This document shows, piece after piece, positions 17,080 to 25,578 of a stretch of DNA of 64,000 bases. The DNA is from JAPHTQ01 sp050302275. Its GTDB lineage: Bacteria > Pseudomonadota > Gammaproteobacteria > Thiohalomonadales > Thiohalomonadaceae. Made by a program: the position numbers and the translations under genes. The notes below the pieces were generated by a model. That model saw only the letters and a program-made list of their open reading frames with translations. It had not been told where the DNA came from and did no database searches. The stretch spans positions 1 to 64,000 of the forward strand of contig JBNLAT010000011.1 of the NCBI GenBank assembly GCA_050302275.1, written 5' to 3'. How positions within the stretch are numbered: position 1 is the first letter of the stretch; the number at the start of each line of letters is the position of its first letter.

Positions 17080-17136
17080 TATAGTCGGCATACCTGTTAA
17101 AACCCCACTTGGGAAGTGGATATTTTTTGGCAGGTA
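17080..17136 (+). promoter_or_regulatory. Putative promoter and hairpin upstream of the GGDEF gene
   Basis: TATAGT at 17080-17085 has a weak -35 (TTTTCA, 17057-17062) 17 bp upstream. Just after the expected start site is a nested inverted repeat: TACCTG 17091-17096 pairs with CAGGTA 17131-17136, and inside it CCACTT 17105-17110 pairs with AAGTGG 17114-17119, followed by a run of T. This could be a 5' leader structure, or a terminator for the upstream chemoreceptor gene. Confidence 0.35.
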
Positions 17137-17194
17137 CCGCACGACGTCATAACAAGAATAATTGTCCAACGGGGTTTATGCAGGGAATGTAGCC

Positions 17195-18541
17195 ATGTCC
17201 AACAAGAGGTCGTCACGGCGTATCATCGTGTATGGCTTTCTGGTGGTAATCGCCCTGTTAATGGCGATCACGGCTATCGGTCTCAATCGCATCAAGGATA
17301 TCTCCGCCGACCTCGCCCAGTTCAGCAGCAGCGAATCCCGTCCCGATAAAGAACACCTGCAGCAAGCGCTGACCAGCATCGAGCAAACCTATAATGTCAT
17401 GTTCCTGCTCGGCGGCTTCGGCATCCTCTTCAGCATCACCATTGCCATGCTCATTCACAGCCGCATCAGCCGCGAGATCCAGCTACGACTGGAGACAGAA
17501 CAGGAGCTTCGCGATAGTGAACTGCGTGAACGCACCATCCGCGAGAACATTATCGACGGTGTCCTGACCCTGGATGCCAACGGCACCATCCTTTCCTGCA
17601 ACAAAGCCTGCCAGACCATCTTCGGCTATGTCCCTGCACGTATGCTCGACCAAAGTGCCGAGATGTTACTGCCCTATGCTTTCAATGACGGCCTCAGCCG
17701 CCATCTTGAACGGTGGCAGAAAAGGGTTATTGGTGCAGGCCTTGAAGTTATTGGCAAACGCAGCAACGGCCAAACCTTTCCCGCAGAGATCGATATCTCC
17801 CGAATCGAACTTGACGGTGCCCCGGTGTACATCGTCGTTGCCCGCGATATCAGTGACAAAAAGGCAATGCAGAAACAGCAGCTGCAGTTCAACCAGGAAC
17901 TGGAACAGCAGGTCAGCATCCGTACCGCCGAGCTGGCACGTAGCAATGAAATGCTAAGACACGAGATCAATGAGCGGGTCAAAGCACAGCAGGAACTGAC
18001 CCACCTGGCCACTCACGATGTGCTGACCGGCCTGCCCAATCGTTCTCTGTTCAACGAACACATGGAAATCATGCTGCAGAATGCCCGTCGCCATCAAAGA
18101 TTACTGGGGCTACTGTTCCTCGACCTGGACGGCTTTAAGACGGTCAACGACACCCACGGTCATAATGTCGGTGATTCTCTGTTACAGGAAATTTGTGCGC
18201 GAATGCGCCGCTGTGTGCGCAAAGAGGATATCGTGGCGCGCATGGGTGGCGACGAATTCACCATCCTGCTCGGTGAGCTGGCCTCCGCCACCGATGCCTC
18301 GCTGGTGGCGATGAAACTGATTAAGGCGATTAATGAACCCGTCGTGGTCAACAGTGCGATCTGTCACGTCGGCGTCAGTATTGGCATCAGCCTCTTCCCC
18401 AACTCAGGAGACACTGGAGACAACCTGTTGCGTCTTGCTGACGATGCCATGTATGCCGCCAAGGCAGAAGGCAAGAACACCTTCTGCTATGCCCGCCCCA
18501 GTCAGGAAGAAAAGCGTCCGCAGAGTTACCCACTTTTTTAA
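17195..18541 (+). CDS. PAS-GGDEF diguanylate cyclase, membrane anchored
   Basis: A 448 aa protein predicted to make cyclic di-GMP. Two membrane helices (about residues 13-30 and 68-88) flank a short periplasmic loop. A PAS domain follows (about 118-230, with DGVLTLDANGTILSCNKACQ and FGY), then a coiled coil (residues 232-268) and a GGDEF domain (about 275-435). The GGDEF motif is intact (ARMGGDEFTI), and an RxxD inhibitory site (RKED) sits five residues before it. ATG 17195 follows AGGGA; a TTG at 17162 is also in frame. No EAL domain is present. The gene follows the split Aer pair and may read similar redox cues. Confidence 0.9.
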   Translation: MSNKRSSRRIIVYGFLVVIALLMAITAIGLNRIKDISADLAQFSSSESRPDKEHLQQALTSIEQTYNVMFLLGGFGILFSITIAMLIHSRISREIQLRLETEQELRDSELRERTIRENIIDGVLTLDANGTILSCNKACQTIFGYVPARMLDQSAEMLLPYAFNDGLSRHLERWQKRVIGAGLEVIGKRSNGQTFPAEIDISRIELDGAPVYIVVARDISDKKAMQKQQLQFNQELEQQVSIRTAELARSNEMLRHEINERVKAQQELTHLATHDVLTGLPNRSLFNEHMEIMLQNARRHQRLLGLLFLDLDGFKTVNDTHGHNVGDSLLQEICARMRRCVRKEDIVARMGGDEFTILLGELASATDASLVAMKLIKAINEPVVVNSAICHVGVSIGISLFPNSGDTGDNLLRLADDAMYAAKAEGKNTFCYARPSQEEKRPQSYPLF

Positions 18542-18550
18542 ACAAATTCC

Positions 18551-18693
18551 AGAAGCCTTCTCAAAATTCGGATTCGTGCCTGTAGACAAGGCGTAAAATC
18601 TTCGAAGGGCGCAGTTTACCGGTAGTAAATGAGCACCGGAGAAGACTTTACAACGCGGTATCCGGGCACGAAGACCATTTTGAGGTGGCTTCT
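18551..18693. repeat. 143-bp imperfect inverted-repeat element
   Basis: The two ends are AGAAGCC (18551-18557) and GGCTTCT (18687-18693). Inward, CTCAAAAT and ATTTTGAG, then TTCGTGCC and GGCACGAA, then a GTAAAATCTTC-like and a GAAGACTTTAC block, and finally CAGTTTAC and GTAAATGAG pair around a short centre. The whole stretch can fold into one long, bulged hairpin. It fills the gap between the convergent GGDEF and hynL genes and covers the hynL stop codon (18692-18694). No other copy was seen in the window. Confidence 0.6.
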
Positions 18694-20437
18694 AGCGAAC
18701 TTTAACTTTCACCAACTCCTCCCCATCTGGATCGCTCACATGCACCGCACAAGCGATACAGGGATCGAAGCTGTGGATAGTGCGCAGGATCTCGATGGGC
18801 TGTTTTGGATCGTGCAGGGCGTGCCCCTTAAGCGCCGCCTCGTAGGGCCCATCCTGCCCCTCGCTGTCGCGGGGACCGGCGTTCCAGGTAGAGGGGACCA
18901 CCGCCTGATAGTTATCAATCTTGCCGTCCTTGATCACGATCCAGTGACCCAGCGCACCACGCGGTGCTTCCATGAAGCCAACCCCCTTGGCCATCTTCGG
19001 CCAGGTTGAGGGGTCCCATTGCGCCTCATTGAAGGTGCGCAGGTCACCCGCCTTGATGTTGGCGATCAACTGCTGATACCAGCCGAACATCGCGTCGGCG
19101 ATGATCTTGGTCTCCAGGGTACGGGCGGCGGTACGGCCGAGAGTTGAGAAGAGTCCCTGTACCGGCAGGTCGAGGGTCTTCAAGGTCATACCTACCAGCT
19201 CACGGGTCTGTTCATGGCCGGTGGCGTGCAGCATCAGCACCCGCGCCAACGGCCCTACTTCCATCGGCTTGCCCTTCCAACGCGGCGACTTGAGCCAGGA
19301 GTAACTCTGATCCACATCCAGATGCTCATACGGTGGTTTCGGCCCGCTGTAGTTAAAGCTGGTCTCACCATCGTACGGGTGCAGTCCCTGATCCTTACCC
19401 ACACTGTAGTCGTACCAGGAGTGGGAGACATACTCTTTAATCTGGTCTGCAGCGTTAATATCCAGTTCATGTACGGTGGAGATATCTCGATCGAGGATCA
19501 CCCCGGAAGGAATCATGAAGCCCGACGGATCACTCATGCCGTTAGAGGGGAAGTCGCCATAGGTCATGAAGTTGCCGACCCCTTCGCCCTGCTTCGACCA
19601 GTCCTTGTAGAACCCGGCGATGGCGAGGGTATCCGGTACGTAGACCTGATCGACGAATTCAAGCATCTGCACGATGATCTCTTTGACCTTCTGCAGCCCC
19701 ACCAGATCCACCGCGGTCGCCGAACCACCGGCACCAGAAACTGAACTGCTGTTCACGCTAATCGCACAGGGTACGCCACCAACGACGAAATTGGGGTGCG
19801 GGTTCTTACCGCCGAAGATGGCATGCAGCTTGGCCACATCGCGTTGCCAACTCAGGGCTTCGAGATAGTGGGCCACAGCCATCAGGTTGGCTTCTGGTGG
19901 CAACTTGTAGGCCGGATGTCCCCAATAGGCATTGGCGAAAATACCCAGCTGCCCTGCCTCGACAAAATTCTTCACCTTCTTCTGCACATCGGCAAAATAA
20001 CCGGGCGACGACTTGGAATAGTTACTAATCGACTGTGCCAGTTCGGAGGTGGCTTTGGGATCGGCCTTGAGTGCCGAAACCACGTCGACCCAGTCGAGGG
20101 CATGCAGGTGATAGAAATGCATCACATGGTCATGGATGTACTGTGCACCGATCATCAGGTTACGGATCAGATCCGCATTGGGCGGAATCGGGTAGTTCAA
20201 CGCACTTTCAACCGAACGTACTGAGGCAATCCCGTGAACCAGAGTACAGACACCGCAGATGCGCTGGGCGAAGGCCCAGGCATCCCGTGGATCACGGCCA
20301 CGCAGGATAATCTCAATACCACGCACCATCGTTCCGGAACTGGAAGCCTGGGTAATCACACCACCATCGGTCTCCGCTTCGATACGCAGGTGCCCTTCGA
20401 TACGGGTAATCGGGTCGACTACGACACGTTCATTCAT
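18692..20437 (-). CDS. hynL: Isp-type [NiFe] hydrogenase large subunit HynL
   Basis: A 581 aa catalytic subunit of a membrane-linked uptake hydrogenase (group 1e). The N-terminal motif is QRICGVCTLVHGIASVRSVE (near residue 58) and the C-terminal motif is FDPCIACAVH. Cleavage after that His would remove 15 residues. MNERVVVDPITRIEGHLRIE is the standard large-subunit start and a GAGGA site precedes it. The gene is separated from the small subunit by isp1 and isp2, exactly the hynS-isp1-isp2-hynL order known from Thiocapsa roseopersicina. Its stop codon lies in a 143-bp inverted repeat. Confidence 0.94.
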   Translation of the reverse strand: MNERVVVDPITRIEGHLRIEAETDGGVITQASSSGTMVRGIEIILRGRDPRDAWAFAQRICGVCTLVHGIASVRSVESALNYPIPPNADLIRNLMIGAQYIHDHVMHFYHLHALDWVDVVSALKADPKATSELAQSISNYSKSSPGYFADVQKKVKNFVEAGQLGIFANAYWGHPAYKLPPEANLMAVAHYLEALSWQRDVAKLHAIFGGKNPHPNFVVGGVPCAISVNSSSVSGAGGSATAVDLVGLQKVKEIIVQMLEFVDQVYVPDTLAIAGFYKDWSKQGEGVGNFMTYGDFPSNGMSDPSGFMIPSGVILDRDISTVHELDINAADQIKEYVSHSWYDYSVGKDQGLHPYDGETSFNYSGPKPPYEHLDVDQSYSWLKSPRWKGKPMEVGPLARVLMLHATGHEQTRELVGMTLKTLDLPVQGLFSTLGRTAARTLETKIIADAMFGWYQQLIANIKAGDLRTFNEAQWDPSTWPKMAKGVGFMEAPRGALGHWIVIKDGKIDNYQAVVPSTWNAGPRDSEGQDGPYEAALKGHALHDPKQPIEILRTIHSFDPCIACAVHVSDPDGEELVKVKVR

Positions 20438-20474
20438 TTGCTATTCCTCATTGGTGACGGTTGCAACCACACCT

Positions 20475-21731
20475 TTATTCAGCCAAATGGTCGGCCACCA
20501 CTTCAGTGAGTCCTACCACTTCGATTTGCATGTTGTTGTGCTCAAGTCCTTCCTCCAGCACGATACGACAGTTGGCGCAGGCAGAGACCATGGTCTCTAC
20601 ACCAATCTCTTCGAGCTGTTTCTTCTTGCGGTTAAAGGCCTTGAGCTGCAGCGACTCGGCCCGTTCGTTGGCACTCACACCACCGCCGCCGCCACAACAC
20701 CAGTTCCACACGCCATGATCAGTCATTTCACGGAAATCCTCGGCCACTTCGCCAAGCAGGTTGCGTGGTTGCGCATCGACGCCACCTCGACGCACAATCT
20801 GGCAAGGGTCGTGGAAGGTCAATGGCATCGTCTCCTTACCTTGCAGTTTGATTCTCCCCTCGCTGCGCAGCTGGTCCAGTAGTTCGAGAATATGCACCAC
20901 CTCGAAGTTGTAGGGTCGGCCGATCAGGTTGGGACCATCCCAGCGAATCGCAGTAAAGGCGTGACCGCACTCGGGGCTGATCACCTTCTTCACCCCTAAC
21001 TCCTCCGCTGCATCGACCACCCGCAATACAATCTCACGCGCCAGATCAGAGACCCCGATCTGGATACCGCTGTTGGTTGCTTCAAAGGCTTTACTGGAAA
21101 GTGTCCAGCTCACTCCTGCCTTGTTGAATATCTTCGCCAGGGCGCCGATGTATTCGGGGAAATTCATGATCTCCATCGATGACAGCAGGGCCATGTAATC
21201 GACACCCTGCACATCAATGGGGATAGTCAATCCGGTCTCGGCTTCTACTGCCCGAATCTGGGCCTGCAGGGCAGGCAACTTGACCCCCATCGGACTGCCG
21301 ATGGTAATGGTCCGTTTGGTTGCACCGATGACCCCTTCAGGTGCATGACCGGAAGCCGCCAGTCCTTCGCGGAATTTACGGATCATGTAGGCGATGTCAT
21401 TACCGACAGGGCAGACCATGGAGCAGCGACTGCACATGGTGCAGCTGTCGTAAGCCAGTGCGCTCCACTCCTCCAACTCCTCATGGGTTACCGGTTTGGA
21501 GAGACCGACCATTTTTTTCAGCTTGCCGGTCAGAGTGAACTCCTGCTCCCACAGACGGCGCATCGGTTCTACCTTATTGATCGGTGTGTACTTGGGATCG
21601 CCCGTTTCGGTGTAGAACAGGCATGCCTCGGCACACAGACCGCAGCGCACGCAACTGGAGAAATAGCTAGCGATAGGTGCATCCAGCATTTCTCGCAGTA
21701 CATTGACCCCTTTTTCCAGTGAAGCGCTCAT
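20475..21731 (-). CDS. isp2: Isp2, HdrD/DsrK-like iron-sulfur protein of the hydrogenase
   Basis: A 418 aa electron carrier. The N-terminal region has two ferredoxin-like clusters, CVRCGLCAEAC (about residues 23-33) and CTMCSRCSMVCPVG (about 97-110). The C-terminal half has the cysteine-rich CCG-type motifs of heterodisulfide reductase D (WCCGGGGGV and ACANCRIVLEEGL), plus an ECGHAF segment. Known Isp2 proteins relay electrons from HynSL to the membrane through Isp1. Its start overlaps the isp1 stop by 4 bp, and hynL starts 37 bp after its stop. Confidence 0.92.
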   Translation of the reverse strand: MSASLEKGVNVLREMLDAPIASYFSSCVRCGLCAEACLFYTETGDPKYTPINKVEPMRRLWEQEFTLTGKLKKMVGLSKPVTHEELEEWSALAYDSCTMCSRCSMVCPVGNDIAYMIRKFREGLAASGHAPEGVIGATKRTITIGSPMGVKLPALQAQIRAVEAETGLTIPIDVQGVDYMALLSSMEIMNFPEYIGALAKIFNKAGVSWTLSSKAFEATNSGIQIGVSDLAREIVLRVVDAAEELGVKKVISPECGHAFTAIRWDGPNLIGRPYNFEVVHILELLDQLRSEGRIKLQGKETMPLTFHDPCQIVRRGGVDAQPRNLLGEVAEDFREMTDHGVWNWCCGGGGGVSANERAESLQLKAFNRKKKQLEEIGVETMVSACANCRIVLEEGLEHNNMQIEVVGLTEVVADHLAE

Positions 21732-22387
21732 GATGCCACCCCCCTACGAGCGAACCATTCACCGTTGTACCAGCGGGAGAGGAACAGGGTGAAAGTGTGG
21801 GTCAGTTTGGTGAACGGGAATACCACCAGCAACAACTCCACCGAGAGAATATGGATAGCCAGCATCAGGGTGTAATCGGAAATCACGTGGTGGTAGCTCA
21901 TATAGCCGGTCAACATCGGCAGGAAGGTTACCGTCCATGCCAGATAGTCACCGAAGCGGGAAAGGAAACGGCGTACCGGGTTAACCAGGCGATAGATCAG
22001 GTTGATCAGCAAGGCAAGTATGCCGAGCGCCGCAATGAGATCGACGGCAGGGGTCGGCAGTGCGGGCCAGCTAATGGCAAACACCGATTCAAACAATTTG
22101 ATATGCGGTAGCAGGAACAGCAGCACAATAAAAATGCTGAGGTGAAACACATAGCCGGTAACAATCGTTAGCGGTTCACGTCTGAACTGTTCGGACTCCG
22201 GCAGGGTACGCGAGACGATGGTACGCCAGCCTGAACCGGGGCTATTACTCCTCGCCGGAGCCAGATCCGCCTTGCGTCCGAGACTGAGAATTTCGAATAG
22301 TCGTAACGCCATACCGAAAACAAAGATCACGACAGCCCAGGTCAGCCCCGGACCGCGTGCCCACAGTAACAGGTCCATGGAATCCAT
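21728..22387 (-). CDS. isp1: Isp1, cytochrome b-like membrane subunit of the hydrogenase
   Basis: A 219 aa membrane protein with about five helices: residues 10-28, 65-88, 100-122, 140-158 and 170-190. Several histidines lie in or near helices (GYVFHLSIF, LLPHIK, MSYHHVISD, AIHILSVEL, KLTHTF) and could bind b-type haem, as in NarI/DsrM-like subunits. ATG 22387 has a GGAG seven bases upstream and overlaps the end of hynS. A longer upstream frame overlapping hynS is rejected. It would anchor HynSL and Isp2 and pass electrons to quinone. Confidence 0.9.
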   Translation of the reverse strand: MDSMDLLLWARGPGLTWAVVIFVFGMALRLFEILSLGRKADLAPARSNSPGSGWRTIVSRTLPESEQFRREPLTIVTGYVFHLSIFIVLLFLLPHIKLFESVFAISWPALPTPAVDLIAALGILALLINLIYRLVNPVRRFLSRFGDYLAWTVTFLPMLTGYMSYHHVISDYTLMLAIHILSVELLLVVFPFTKLTHTFTLFLSRWYNGEWFARRGVAS

Positions 22388-22388
22388 A

Positions 22389-23474
22389 TCAGATCTCCAG
22401 GTCGTCGATGGTTGTGGTTTGGTGCTGCGCCTTGGCCTTGCGCTTTTTACTTCGATTGGCAAGACCAACGGCAAGACCGGTTGCGGCGCCCGCCAACACG
22501 GCGGCACCCGCGGTTGCCGCCACAGGATTAAGCGGCGTGGAAAGGGGCTGATAGAAACTACCCGCATCCCAGAAATTTGGTTCGGTACAACCGAGGCAAC
22601 CGTGTCCCGACTGGATCGGGAAGCTGGTGCCCTGATTCCATTTGGTGGTCGCACAAACGCTATGGGTCACCGGCCCTTTGCAGCCCAGTTCGAACAGACA
22701 CCAGCCGTTGCGCGCACCCTCATCGTCGAAGGTCTTGGCAAACAGCCCTTTGTCATAGAACGGGCGACGGTAACAACGGTCGTGGATCGCATCGCCAAAG
22801 AAGGCCTTGGGTCGACCCAGCGAATCGAGTTCGGGTATCGAACCAAAGGTGAGGTAGTGTGTTAGTACCCCGGTCATCACCACCGGAATCGGCGGACAGC
22901 CGGGTACATTGATAATCGGCTTATCTTTAATGATATCGCTGACCGGCACCGCGCCCGTTGGATTGGGGTTGGCATAAGGCAGTCCACCAAAAGCGGCACA
23001 GGTACCGATGGAGACAATGGCCGCGGCACCTGCGGCCACCTCTTTCAGGGTCTCCAGATTGCTCTTACCCGCCCCGGCGGAATAAACCCCGCCATCTTTG
23101 GTTGAGATGGAACCGTCAACCAGTACCAGGTATTTGCCCCAGGCATCCTCCATCGCCTTTGCCCGTGCCTCTTCCGCAGCACTGCCCGCAGCGGCCTGCA
23201 GGGTTTCGTGGTAATCGAGGGAGATGGCATCGAAGATCAGGGTCTCCACCGTGGGTGAGTGAGCGCGGGTCAAGGACTCGGTGCAACCGGTACACTCCTG
23301 GAAGGAGAGCCAGATCACTGTCGGACGTCTGGTCGTTGCCATCGCTTCGGCAATCGTCGCCGCCATCGACGGAGGCAGCGCCAGCATTGAGGCGCTGGCG
23401 GCACAGAATTGCATGAAGCCACGCCGGGTGACACCCTGGCGTTTGAGCATATCGAGCATGGTTTCGTCTTTCAT
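22389..23474 (-). CDS. hynS: Isp-type [NiFe] hydrogenase small subunit HynS
   Basis: A 361 aa iron-sulfur subunit exported by the Tat system: the twin-arginine motif TRRGFMQF is at residues 16-23, followed by a hydrophobic stretch ending near PPSMA. Cluster ligands are seen in QECTGCTESL, IGTCAAFGG, VPGCPPIP, CLFELGCKGPVTHSVCA and GHGCLGCTEPNFWD. Near the C-terminus a hydrophobic segment (AATAGAAVLAGAATGLAVGL) and a basic tail form a membrane anchor. It starts the catalytic operon hynS-isp1-isp2-hynL, 2 bp after the HupH-like gene. Confidence 0.94.
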   Translation of the reverse strand: MKDETMLDMLKRQGVTRRGFMQFCAASASMLALPPSMAATIAEAMATTRRPTVIWLSFQECTGCTESLTRAHSPTVETLIFDAISLDYHETLQAAAGSAAEEARAKAMEDAWGKYLVLVDGSISTKDGGVYSAGAGKSNLETLKEVAAGAAAIVSIGTCAAFGGLPYANPNPTGAVPVSDIIKDKPIINVPGCPPIPVVMTGVLTHYLTFGSIPELDSLGRPKAFFGDAIHDRCYRRPFYDKGLFAKTFDDEGARNGWCLFELGCKGPVTHSVCATTKWNQGTSFPIQSGHGCLGCTEPNFWDAGSFYQPLSTPLNPVAATAGAAVLAGAATGLAVGLANRSKKRKAKAQHQTTTIDDLEI

Positions 23475-23476
23475 CT

Positions 23477-23893
23477 TTACTCCCCTTGGTCGGAGCGGGC
23501 CGCCGCTGCACGGAGCAACGAAGGACTCTCTTGCATGTCTTCCACTGGCGTCAGCAGCAATTCCGGGCAGCGAGAAACTTCAATAAACTCCGCTACCAAC
23601 GCCTCTTCACTGTTGTAGTATTCGATGCGCCAGACACAGGGTATGGCGGTGTCGCTGATCTCACTGACGCCAAGCCCACTCACCGTGGCGAACACCTCGC
23701 CCTCACCCAAAACCTGATCCAATAGTTCGTGATCGGCAGGGGTAAGTGGCAGGCTGGCAAGATCGATCTGTGCGCTTTCGCCGGTTTCGAGCAGCCGCTG
23801 CAAGTGTGTTTCCAGTTCATGTAATAACGCCCTGGCATTTTCTGCTGGCAGTGTTTCATCGATACGAATACCAATCTCTGCCAGACCACTCAT
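23477..23893 (-). CDS. HupH/HyaF C-terminal domain protein (hydrogenase accessory), copy 2
   Basis: A 138 aa paralogue of the protein at 10332-10730. Shared features are the AQIDLASLPLTPADHELLDQVLGEG block, a tryptophan-containing strand (AIPCVWRIEYY) and the FIEVSRCPELL motif with conserved cysteine. The ATG at 23893 overlaps the protease stop (ATGA) and has a GGAG eight bases upstream; an in-frame GTG at 23902 is an alternative. Probably helps assemble the HynS iron-sulfur subunit. It is translationally coupled between the protease and hynS. Confidence 0.78.
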   Translation of the reverse strand: MSGLAEIGIRIDETLPAENARALLHELETHLQRLLETGESAQIDLASLPLTPADHELLDQVLGEGEVFATVSGLGVSEISDTAIPCVWRIEYYNSEEALVAEFIEVSRCPELLLTPVEDMQESPSLLRAAAARSDQGE

Positions 23894-24363
23894 TGCTGCC
23901 ACTCCTGTATCAGTTCTCGGGTCATTTCACATGCCAGTGGGATAGCCGCGGCGACCTCATCGCAAGGGCTTTCGCCCCAGTCGACTTTTTGAGGCTGAAT
24001 ACCGATCAGTGCACGGCGCACCGGAAGGTCGCCGGTCAGATGAGTAATCGCCAGCAGATCGAGCAACCCAACCTCGTGCACACTACGACGCTTACCGCGT
24101 CCGAGATAATCGTCGAGAGCTTCGTTCTTAAACAGGGAAATACTGCCGGGGGGAGAGTCGAGTTCAGCGGCATCGATAATGATCAATTGATCGGTCCCTG
24201 CCATGACATCGGCAAGGGTGAAACTGAGGGTACCTCCGTCGACAAATTCGAGCTCGTCGGAATCGGGGTACTCACTACGCAAGCGCTCGATCACATGCAC
24301 GCCAACACCCTCATCGGCCAGAAGGGTATTGCCGATACCGAGCACTACGATTCTCCTCCTCAT
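23890..24363 (-). CDS. [NiFe] hydrogenase maturation protease for the Isp-type enzyme
   Basis: A 157 aa endopeptidase of the HupD/HyaD/HynD type that trims the HynL C-terminus. GIGNTLLADEGVGVHV carries the Asp/Glu nickel-sensing pair, IIIDAAEL the second Asp, and SVHEVGLLDLLA the conserved His. It is distinct from the protease at 5730-6176, so each hydrogenase in this window has its own. First gene of the six-gene hydrogenase operon; its start overlaps nothing and it is 175 bp from the prenyltransferase gene. Confidence 0.92.
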   Translation of the reverse strand: MRRRIVVLGIGNTLLADEGVGVHVIERLRSEYPDSDELEFVDGGTLSFTLADVMAGTDQLIIIDAAELDSPPGSISLFKNEALDDYLGRGKRRSVHEVGLLDLLAITHLTGDLPVRRALIGIQPQKVDWGESPCDEVAAAIPLACEMTRELIQEWQQ

Positions 24364-24466
24364 GGGTCCTCCCCGCCTTTGGTTTTTTGTCTATGGGGGT
24401 AATGCAGCACGATAGCGAAGCTACGGCCCGCACCTGACTCCACAAATCATAGTCACCATTCTGCGA

Positions 24467-24482
24467 ACCTGCCACGGCAGGT
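24467..24482. promoter_or_regulatory. 16-bp palindrome upstream of the Isp hydrogenase operon
   Basis: ACCTGCC-AC-GGCAGGT is a perfect 7-bp inverted repeat with a 2-bp centre, in the 175-bp gap between the prenyltransferase gene and the hydrogenase protease gene. The loop is too short for a terminator, so an operator for the hydrogenase operon is likelier. No regulator is known. Confidence 0.35.
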
Positions 24483-24538
24483 AGCGATGAGGAGTGGTTT
24501 TGCCGCCATCTTCACAAAACAGCAGCATAAAAACCTGA

Positions 24539-25495
24539 TCAGGCCAGAACCAATCCGAGGGAAAGTAGCAAACCATGGAGCAACAACGAGGCGATAGTCA
24601 TGCGGATAGCAGGCACCAGTTGGTCAGGCTGCTGCGCATGCCGCAACAGATGCAGCGCCGCCTTCACACCGAGAGGCGCCGCCAGCAATGCCAGCAGTGC
24701 CCACGGGGTGACCAGAGCGGAAATCACCAAACCGAGCAGCCAGAGATTGGCAACCAGCAGCAATAGCAGATAACCCCAGCGACCTTTTTGCGCACCAAGG
24801 CGGACCACCAGATGATGCTTGCCCGCCTTTTCATCCGCTTCACGATCGGGAAATTGATTGATGTAGAGAAGATTGCTGGTCAACAGCCCATAGGGAATCG
24901 CCAGCAAAAGAGGGAAGAGAGAGAATTCGCCGCGTTGTACATAGTCGGCACCGACGATAATCAACAAACCAAACGCGGTAGCGATACAAAACTCACCCAG
25001 ACCACGACTGTTAAGCGACAACGGCGGTGCCGAATAGGCCCAGGCTATGAAGGTACCGAGCAGTCCGATATACAACAGGCCACGATCACTATGCTGCAAT
25101 AGATAAAGACCGAGTAATATCCCTGTGCCAAGCAGGGCAAAACCGAAGCGTGCAGTCTGCTCTTTACTCAATACACCGTTTTGAATAAAACGACTGCCAC
25201 CGGTAAATGGATAAAGCCGTTGGGTATTACAATCGTCGGTGCCGTTAAGTGCATCGTAGTAATCATTCAGCACATTGGCTGCTGCATGAAACAGTACCGC
25301 ACCGAGTACCGTACAGATTGCCAGCAATGTATTGATCGCCACGCCGCTGGCCGCGGCCGTGGCCAGACCGACCAGACTGGGTACCAAACTGGCAAGAAGG
25401 AACGGGGGACGGGTAGCAAGAAAATAACGTTTGAGTGGATTGGTCAGCCGCTCCGGGCTGGGTTCGATAGCTGCAACGGCGACGTTCTGTGTCAT
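24539..25495 (-). CDS. UbiA/MenA-family prenyltransferase
   Basis: A 318 aa membrane protein with about eight helices that attaches a prenyl chain to an aromatic acceptor. The first Asp-rich motif is NVLNDYYDALNGTDD (about residues 80-94), and the second is DREADEKAGKHHLVVRLG (about 215-232). The pattern is closer to MenA (1,4-dihydroxy-2-naphthoate prenyltransferase) than to UbiA. It lies just upstream of the hydrogenase operon on the same strand, so a role in making the quinone acceptor for the hydrogenase is possible but not shown. Confidence 0.8.
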   Translation of the reverse strand: MTQNVAVAAIEPSPERLTNPLKRYFLATRPPFLLASLVPSLVGLATAAASGVAINTLLAICTVLGAVLFHAAANVLNDYYDALNGTDDCNTQRLYPFTGGSRFIQNGVLSKEQTARFGFALLGTGILLGLYLLQHSDRGLLYIGLLGTFIAWAYSAPPLSLNSRGLGEFCIATAFGLLIIVGADYVQRGEFSLFPLLLAIPYGLLTSNLLYINQFPDREADEKAGKHHLVVRLGAQKGRWGYLLLLLVANLWLLGLVISALVTPWALLALLAAPLGVKAALHLLRHAQQPDQLVPAIRMTIASLLLHGLLLSLGLVLA

Positions 25496-25578
25496 CTGCT
25501 TTTTCTTGGTTGCTCACAGTGGTGTCGAAACATCATGCCAGCAGCCAGAAGAAAAAACAAAGCTATCGATTAAGGGGA

